DNA from: Acidobacteriota bacterium
GTDB taxonomy: Bacteria; Acidobacteriota; Terriglobia; UBA7540
Direction of reading: 5' to 3'
DNA length: 64,000 nt
NCBI GenBank assembly: GCA_021838785.1
Contig: JAKCCV010000001.1
Location: forward strand, 310,001 to 374,000
This document shows positions 59,613 to 64,000 of this stretch, in pieces. The notes under the pieces were generated by a model. The model saw only the letters and a program-made list of their open reading frames with translations. It was not told where the DNA came from and made no database searches. Numbering within the stretch: position 1 is the stretch's first letter; each line of letters opens with the position of its first letter. The translations under genes and the position numbers were made by a program.

Positions 59613-60743
59613 ATGCGGATCATCTTTGTGATGGGAAACTTTCCGTTTCGGCCGGCGGGTGGGCCGCGGCTTGTTTACGAATACGCTAATCGCCTGGCGG
59701 CGCGCGGACACCAAGTAACCGTGGTCCACGGAAAGCGGCTGCTCAACGAGCCTCCGGCTCCGTCGCTTTACCACAGGGCCCGAAGATGTGGACGCAATAT
59801 CAGAAGCGCCCTACTCACCTCGGGCGTCTTCGGTCCACCCCATATCCGCTGGCAGTACATTGACCCTAGAGTTCAGATGCTTGTGGTCCCCGACCTGCGC
59901 GCCTGTCACATTCCAGACGGCGACGCAGTGATAGCAACCGGGTGGTACACGGCGGAGTTCGTCGCAATCTATCCCGACTCCAAGGGGAAGAAATTTTATG
60001 TCGTTCAACCCAATTACGGCGAGATTCGAGAAGTCAAGGAGCGGGCGGAGGCCACGTGGACATCTCCGCTTCACAAGATTGCCGTCGCCAAGTTCCTTCT
60101 TCAGGAGGGTCTTCGCCTTGGCTGCAAAGAGGGCGAGATGACATATGTTCCAAACGGCATTGACCACAACCGGTTCCGCCTCTTGACTCCTGTGCCAAGG
60201 CGACCGGAAAGAGTGGCGATGTTTTTCTCTTACCAGCCTTGGAAGGGCTCCGCCGAGGGCCTCGAGGCCCTGAAGTCAGCTCGGAAAGTCCATCCCGATC
60301 TCAAAGTAGTCCTCTTCGGCCCCACCTGGAGGCGGGCGTCAATTCCGAGCTGGATTGAGTACCGTCGTAACGTCCCCGAAAAGGAGCTGGTCGAAGAAAT
60401 TTACAACGGCAGCCGGATTCTCCTGTTCCCAAGTTGGTACGAGGGTTTCGGGTTGGTTCCGGCGGAAGCGATGGCTTGTGGCTGTGCGGTTGTGGCGGCG
60501 GATAACGACGGTGTGCGAGAGTTCGCCAAGCACGAGGTGAACGCCTTGCTTTCTCCTCCCAAGGATGTGGAGGCATTGACCAAAAACCTGCTTCGCTTGC
60601 TCGAGGATGACAACCTGCGCATTCGTCTGGCCGAGGCTGGCATCGAGACCATCAAGCAGTTTACCTGGGAGCGAAGCACGGATATGCTCGAAGCCCTGCT
60701 AAAGCGCGAGGTGGAAGGCGCGGCTCTGCGGCCCGCTCCTTAG
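59613..60743 (+). CDS. family 4 glycosyltransferase
   Basis: 376 residues, GT-B fold. N-terminal GNFPFRPAGGPRLVYEYANRLAARGHQVTVVHG; the C-terminal nucleotide-sugar site is LLFPSWYEGFGLVPAEAMACGCAVVAADNDGVREF (E-x7-E). Starts at the base following the previous stop, so coupled translation. Confidence 0.93.
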   Translation: MRIIFVMGNFPFRPAGGPRLVYEYANRLAARGHQVTVVHGKRLLNEPPAPSLYHRARRCGRNIRSALLTSGVFGPPHIRWQYIDPRVQMLVVPDLRACHIPDGDAVIATGWYTAEFVAIYPDSKGKKFYVVQPNYGEIREVKERAEATWTSPLHKIAVAKFLLQEGLRLGCKEGEMTYVPNGIDHNRFRLLTPVPRRPERVAMFFSYQPWKGSAEGLEALKSARKVHPDLKVVLFGPTWRRASIPSWIEYRRNVPEKELVEEIYNGSRILLFPSWYEGFGLVPAEAMACGCAVVAADNDGVREFAKHEVNALLSPPKDVEALTKNLLRLLEDDNLRIRLAEAGIETIKQFTWERSTDMLEALLKREVEGAALRPAP

Positions 60744-60778
60744 CTGGCCGGGATAGCCCGGTCCGGGTAGCGGAGTCA

Positions 60779-60787
60779 TGCTATAAT
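60779..60787 (+). promoter_or_regulatory. extended -10 promoter in front of the rfbF relic
   Basis: TG-C-TATAAT, a perfect extended -10 (TATAAT at 60782-60787), about 33 bp upstream of the GTG start. No -35 resemblance. A second transcription start inside the cluster that also serves the flippase genes. Confidence 0.55.
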
Positions 60788-60819
60788 CTTCGGTCAGCGC
60801 CGATAGGGAAAAAAGCCAC

Positions 60820-61254
60820 GTGAGTCAGGATAAAACGCCACAAGTTGTCATTTTATGCGGCGGCATGGGGACGCGGCTCCGGGAAGAGACGGAGTTCCGT
60901 CCGAAGCCGCTGGTGGAGATTGGCGGCAAGCCCATCCTGTGGCACATCATGAAAACTTATTCGCACTACGGGTTCAACGACTTTGTGCTCTGCCTCGGCT
61001 ACAAAGGGCATTTGATTAAAGAATACTTTTTGAATTACCGGGTGATGAACAGCGATTTCACCCTGCGGCTGGATCGCGACGGCGAGCCGAAACTTCATAC
61101 GCCCAACCGGCACGAGCCGTGGTCAGTGACGTTTGCGGATACCGGCTTGGAGGCGATGACGGGAGCCCGGGTCAAGCGCGTTGAGCCTTATATCCAGGGT
61201 GAAACGTTCATGCTGACCTACGGGGACGGCGTAACGCTGCCAGCCTGGAAATAG
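60820..61254 (+). pseudogene. rfbF: truncated glucose-1-phosphate cytidylyltransferase (rfbF)
   Basis: 144 residues of a family that is normally about 255. The N-terminus is excellent (VILCGGMGTRLREETEFRPKPLVEIGGKPILWHIMK, LCLGYKGHLIKEYFLNY), but the protein stops after LTYGDGVTLPAWK, where normal RfbF goes on with the second half of the catalytic domain. Nothing of the C-terminal half is found in the next 50 bp before the flippase. CDP-glucose synthesis by this copy is therefore unlikely. Confidence 0.75.
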
Positions 61255-61304
61255 GCTTCGGCATGGACGCCCGCAACGCGGCCCCTTAACACGGTGAGTT
61301 CCAA

Positions 61305-62660
61305 ATGGATAACGGCCCAGAGGGGTATAGTTTCGGCGCCCTGTTATCCGTGCTGCGGGATTCCGTCCGCGGCCGCCCCCGCTCTGCGAGTCCCGGCAAG
61401 GCCCGGGTGCTGGAGAATTTCTTCTCGCTCTCTGCCTTGCAAGTGGCGCGGTACGTCTTCCCGCTCATCGCCCTCCCCTATCTACTCCGCGTTGTGGGTT
61501 TCGCCAATTATGGCCTCATCGCCTTCGCTCAGGCGCTCGTAGCCTACCTTGTCACTTTGACAGATTACGGGTTCAACTTCACGGCGACGCGCGATATTGC
61601 GCAGCACCGAAGTGACCCACGCAGCGTGTCCAAAATCTTCTTCTCCGTAATGTTCGCCAAGGCCTTATTGGTCCTCGTATCGCTGGGGATCCTGGTGGCG
61701 ATTGTCTTCACGGTCCCTGGGTTCGCTCGCAACTGGCCTCTTTATCTCTTCACCTTCGGCAGCGTGCCCGGCAACGCCCTTTTCCCCACTTGGTTCTTCC
61801 AAGGGATCGAGGACATGAAGTGCATCGCCGTGCTCGGCTTCGTGGATCGCCTCCTATTCACGCTGCTGCTTTTCGTCTTTATTCGGCACTCTTGGCAGTA
61901 TCTTTACGTTCCGCTGGTCAACTCGGTCGGTGTCATCATCGCTGGCGCTGCCGGGGCCGTGATTGCCATCCGGCGCATCGGGGCTGGAATCATAATTCCG
62001 CGCTGGAATGAAATCTGCGCGCAGTTTAAGGCAGGCTGGCACGTCTTCGTCTCCAACGCCGCGGTCACCGGATATGGTTCCACGCGGATATTTGCGGTTG
62101 GCCTTTTCGCCGCGCCGGCGATCACCGGAGCTTACGCCCTTGCCGAGAGGCTGACCGGAGTGGCATACTCGTTTGGAATGGTTCCCTTGCAGCAAGCCAT
62201 TTACCCTCGCCTGGCGGAGCTTTACGTCAGGAGCCGCACAAGGAGCTTCCAGGTGATGGCTGCGCTCCAAAGGCTCGTGACGATGGCCTGGATCGCTCTG
62301 GCGCTGGTGGCCTTTTGGGTGGCCCCCTTTTTGGTTCGCCTTATCGCGGGGGCCGGCTCCCCAACGGCGGCTCTGGCGTTTCGGCTCCTGCTGGTTGGCG
62401 TGGTCCTCGGGAACGCCAACATCCTGCGGCTACAGTTCCTCTTGGTCGCGGGATTGGACAAGACGTATTCTCGCATTGTTCTTGGGGAGTCGCTGGTGGG
62501 GATATTGCTCAGCTTTGGCGGGGCCTACGCGTGGTCCTATCTCGGCCCGGCGGCCTCGGTCATCGCGGTCCAAGCGGTGGGGATTATCCTCGCGGTCGGG
62601 GTGGTGTGGAGGAACCCAGTGGCTGTCGGCGCGCGCGCAGCCGAGGACGCCGGAGCGTGA
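61305..62660 (+). CDS. polysaccharide flippase (Wzx/RfbX family)
   Basis: 451 residues, about 12 membrane helices. NFFSLSALQVARYVFPLIALPYLLRVVGFANYGLIAFAQALVAYLVTLTDYGFNFTATRDIAQHR is the classic polysaccharide-synthesis flippase N-terminus. Moves lipid-linked oligosaccharide across the inner membrane. Stop overlaps the start of the next gene (GTGA). Confidence 0.9.
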   Translation: MDNGPEGYSFGALLSVLRDSVRGRPRSASPGKARVLENFFSLSALQVARYVFPLIALPYLLRVVGFANYGLIAFAQALVAYLVTLTDYGFNFTATRDIAQHRSDPRSVSKIFFSVMFAKALLVLVSLGILVAIVFTVPGFARNWPLYLFTFGSVPGNALFPTWFFQGIEDMKCIAVLGFVDRLLFTLLLFVFIRHSWQYLYVPLVNSVGVIIAGAAGAVIAIRRIGAGIIIPRWNEICAQFKAGWHVFVSNAAVTGYGSTRIFAVGLFAAPAITGAYALAERLTGVAYSFGMVPLQQAIYPRLAELYVRSRTRSFQVMAALQRLVTMAWIALALVAFWVAPFLVRLIAGAGSPTAALAFRLLLVGVVLGNANILRLQFLLVAGLDKTYSRIVLGESLVGILLSFGGAYAWSYLGPAASVIAVQAVGIILAVGVVWRNPVAVGARAAEDAGA

Positions 62661-63589
62661 TCAGCCCGGAAGAGGAGTGGGATACCTTGATACCCAGAAC
62701 GTTGCACTACTGCTTCGGTTTGTCGCCCAACTTCGGCGGCAAGCCATGGAGCCTGGTCCATTACGTCTGCCTAAAGAGCGCTGTCGAGCGCATCAGGCCC
62801 ACGGAGGTCTTTTTCTACTGCGAATATGAGCCTTCGGGCCCGTGGTGGGAGCTTACCCGCCCCATGGTCACCCTCAAGAAGATCGAAGCGCCTCGGGAAA
62901 TCTTTGGCAACCCGATCCTACATCCGGCCCACCGGGCGGATGTCGTCCGCCTGGAGACGCTGATTGCCTTTGGAGGAATCTACCTGGACGCCGACGTCTT
63001 CGTTCATTCCAGCTTTGACCCCTTGCTGAGCCACTCCGTGGTCATGGGGGAGCAGTACACTTACGGAAACTTCGACGGCCTTTGCAACGCCGTCATCCTT
63101 GGTGAAAAGGACGCGCCCTTCCTCAAAAGGTGGTACGCCGAATATCGCTCCTTCCGCTCCAAAGGGCGCGATGAATTCTGGGGCGAGCATCCGGTGCTGG
63201 TTCCCGGCCGACTAGCCCAGCAGTTCCCCGCCGAGATCAAGGTGTTGCCACACACTGCGTTCTTCTGGCCGACCTATAGCGGGGCAGACCAGGCAAAAGT
63301 GTTTCGCTCCCGCGAGCCGATTGATCTTCAGGGCGCCTACGCCACGCACTTATGGGAGCAGGCGGCGTGGGAACGTTATCTCGACCAATTGACGCCGCGC
63401 CGGGTCCGGGCCGTTGACTGCAACTTCCATTACTGGGCGCGACCCATGCTCGCCGGCCTGCCTGATGATTATGCTGCTCCGACCGTCGCCGAGCGGGCGG
63501 CCCGGGCAGCGCGCTTGGCGCGGTGGCTCGGAAGGCGGGCGGTGGGGCGATTTTCAAGAGAGTGCCGGGCGCTTCTGAAGGCTGCTTAG
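62657..63589 (+). CDS. GT32-like glycosyltransferase with DxD motif
   Basis: 310 residues from the GTG at 62657, which overlaps the flippase stop. IPRTLHYCFG at the N-terminus and AHRADVVRLETLIAFGGIYLDADVFVHSSFDPLL (RxD and DxD) mark the Och1/capsular-type GT32 family. Cytoplasmic sugar transferase of the cluster, sugar unknown. Confidence 0.8.
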   Translation: MISPEEEWDTLIPRTLHYCFGLSPNFGGKPWSLVHYVCLKSAVERIRPTEVFFYCEYEPSGPWWELTRPMVTLKKIEAPREIFGNPILHPAHRADVVRLETLIAFGGIYLDADVFVHSSFDPLLSHSVVMGEQYTYGNFDGLCNAVILGEKDAPFLKRWYAEYRSFRSKGRDEFWGEHPVLVPGRLAQQFPAEIKVLPHTAFFWPTYSGADQAKVFRSREPIDLQGAYATHLWEQAAWERYLDQLTPRRVRAVDCNFHYWARPMLAGLPDDYAAPTVAERAARAARLARWLGRRAVGRFSRECRALLKAA

Positions 63590-63649
63590 GAATGGCCACG
63601 TCGGCGACGCCACGACCCGCCGGCAGGGCAGGTTCGGAGTTTAGAAGGC

Positions 63650-64000
63650 ATGAGAAATCGGCTAATTCGAGCACTCCTTAAACTCCGGCGACTAAGGTCG
63701 TTTCTTGCCCAGCACGGCGTGCCGGTGGGTAAATTGCCTCGGCTGAAGGCTGCGTTTTGGTTCGTCCTGCGCGCCTTGAGGCCGAAAGCCCCCGTGCTTA
63801 TTGAGGCCCAGAGAAGCAAGATGTACGTGGATCCGGCCGACGAGTTCCTCCAGTTAGACCTCCTCGCAAGCGGCGTTCATGAAGAGGCCGAAACGAAGGC
63901 CTTCTGCTCGCTGGTAGAGCAGGGAATGACCGTGGTGGACGTCGGCGCGAACATCGGTTACTATACCCTCCTCGCTGCAAGGCTCGTCGGCGCGAGCGGT
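63650..64000 (+). CDS. FkbM-family methyltransferase (2), partial
   Basis: First 117 codons only; the frame runs off the right edge. DEFLQLDLLASGVHEEAETKAFCSLVEQGMTVVDVGANIGYYTLLAARLVG is the canonical FkbM opening with an intact DVGAN loop, unlike the first copy. ATG at 63650 after AGAAGG. No family stop or C-terminus visible. Confidence 0.85.
   Translation, partial: MRNRLIRALLKLRRLRSFLAQHGVPVGKLPRLKAAFWFVLRALRPKAPVLIEAQRSKMYVDPADEFLQLDLLASGVHEEAETKAFCSLVEQGMTVVDVGANIGYYTLLAARLVGASG

Noticed and set aside
1-64000. tRNA, rRNA, CRISPR array, insertion sequence or prophage
   Set aside because: No T-loop-like tRNA ends, no rRNA segments, no regular spacer repeats, and no transposase or integrase motif noticed on either strand.

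Overview
The window reads as an ordinary chromosomal segment of a fairly GC-rich, Gram-negative (outer-membrane-bearing) bacterium. Gene content and protein style (pirin, DUF92/DUF2905 membrane proteins, many TPR proteins, LPPGL-repeat secreted protein, Wza/Wzc-type export, an outer-membrane porin) suggest Acidobacteriota or a neighbouring phylum. That is an inference from family content only; there is no rRNA, tRNA or marker tree here. I saw no rRNA, tRNA, CRISPR array, transposase or phage gene.

Layout. 1-3.5 kb (minus): pirin-like dioxygenase, tandem-AMIN envelope protein, LPPGL-repeat secreted protein. 3.9-16.3 kb (plus, closely packed): a prenol-kinase/DUF92 fusion; a porin-MFS-radical SAM-metallophosphoesterase-like block with 4-bp overlaps; coaD; an aminotransferase; the GDP-mannose set manA, manC and phosphomannomutase; and an M48 peptidase. 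16.3-20.2 kb (minus): nusB, enoyl-CoA hydratase, and a TPR-GAF-degenerate GGDEF protein. 20.3-25.1 kb (plus): lepA behind a good sigma70-type promoter, a one-chain HicB-HicA fusion, adenosine-specific kinase family protein, DUF2905, xseA.

25.2-29.5 kb (minus) holds the most unusual locus. A short peptide gene of 25 codons has a strong Shine-Dalgarno sequence. It sits behind a well-formed promoter with an 18-bp perfect CRP/FNR-like palindrome, and is followed by an intrinsic terminator. Next come a DUF692/MNIO oxidative enzyme, a partner protein with a C-terminal winged-helix region, an EgtD-type (Methyltransf_33) methyltransferase, and the ATPase and permease of an OpuC-type betaine ABC transporter, with ATGA overlaps at two junctions. 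I read this as a candidate RiPP-like or peptide-templated pathway. It lies directly against a decayed branched-chain 2-oxoacid dehydrogenase E1-beta gene whose E2 partner survives intact at 30.0-31.3 kb.

31.4-47.8 kb: CLC channel and zinc-ribbon TPR protein; aldo/keto reductase; monohaem cytochrome c; an operon of two DUF488 proteins, a dual-OB-like protein and an ACP-KAS III fusion, divergent from a D-malate/tartrate-type dehydrogenase across a perfect 9-bp inverted repeat; then lysC-thrC-ppc (oxaloacetate to aspartate-family amino acids), preceded by a LysR regulator.

48.1 kb to the right edge (plus): an exopolysaccharide cluster of Wza, Wzc-like tyrosine kinase with an 11-tyrosine tail, SIS isomerase, secreted beta-helix protein, Wzy-like polymerase, methyltransferases, four glycosyltransferases and a Wzx flippase. 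It contains a truncated rfbF that still has its own extended -10 promoter, and it runs off the right edge inside a second FkbM methyltransferase. The GDP-mannose genes at 11.5-15.2 kb could feed this cluster.
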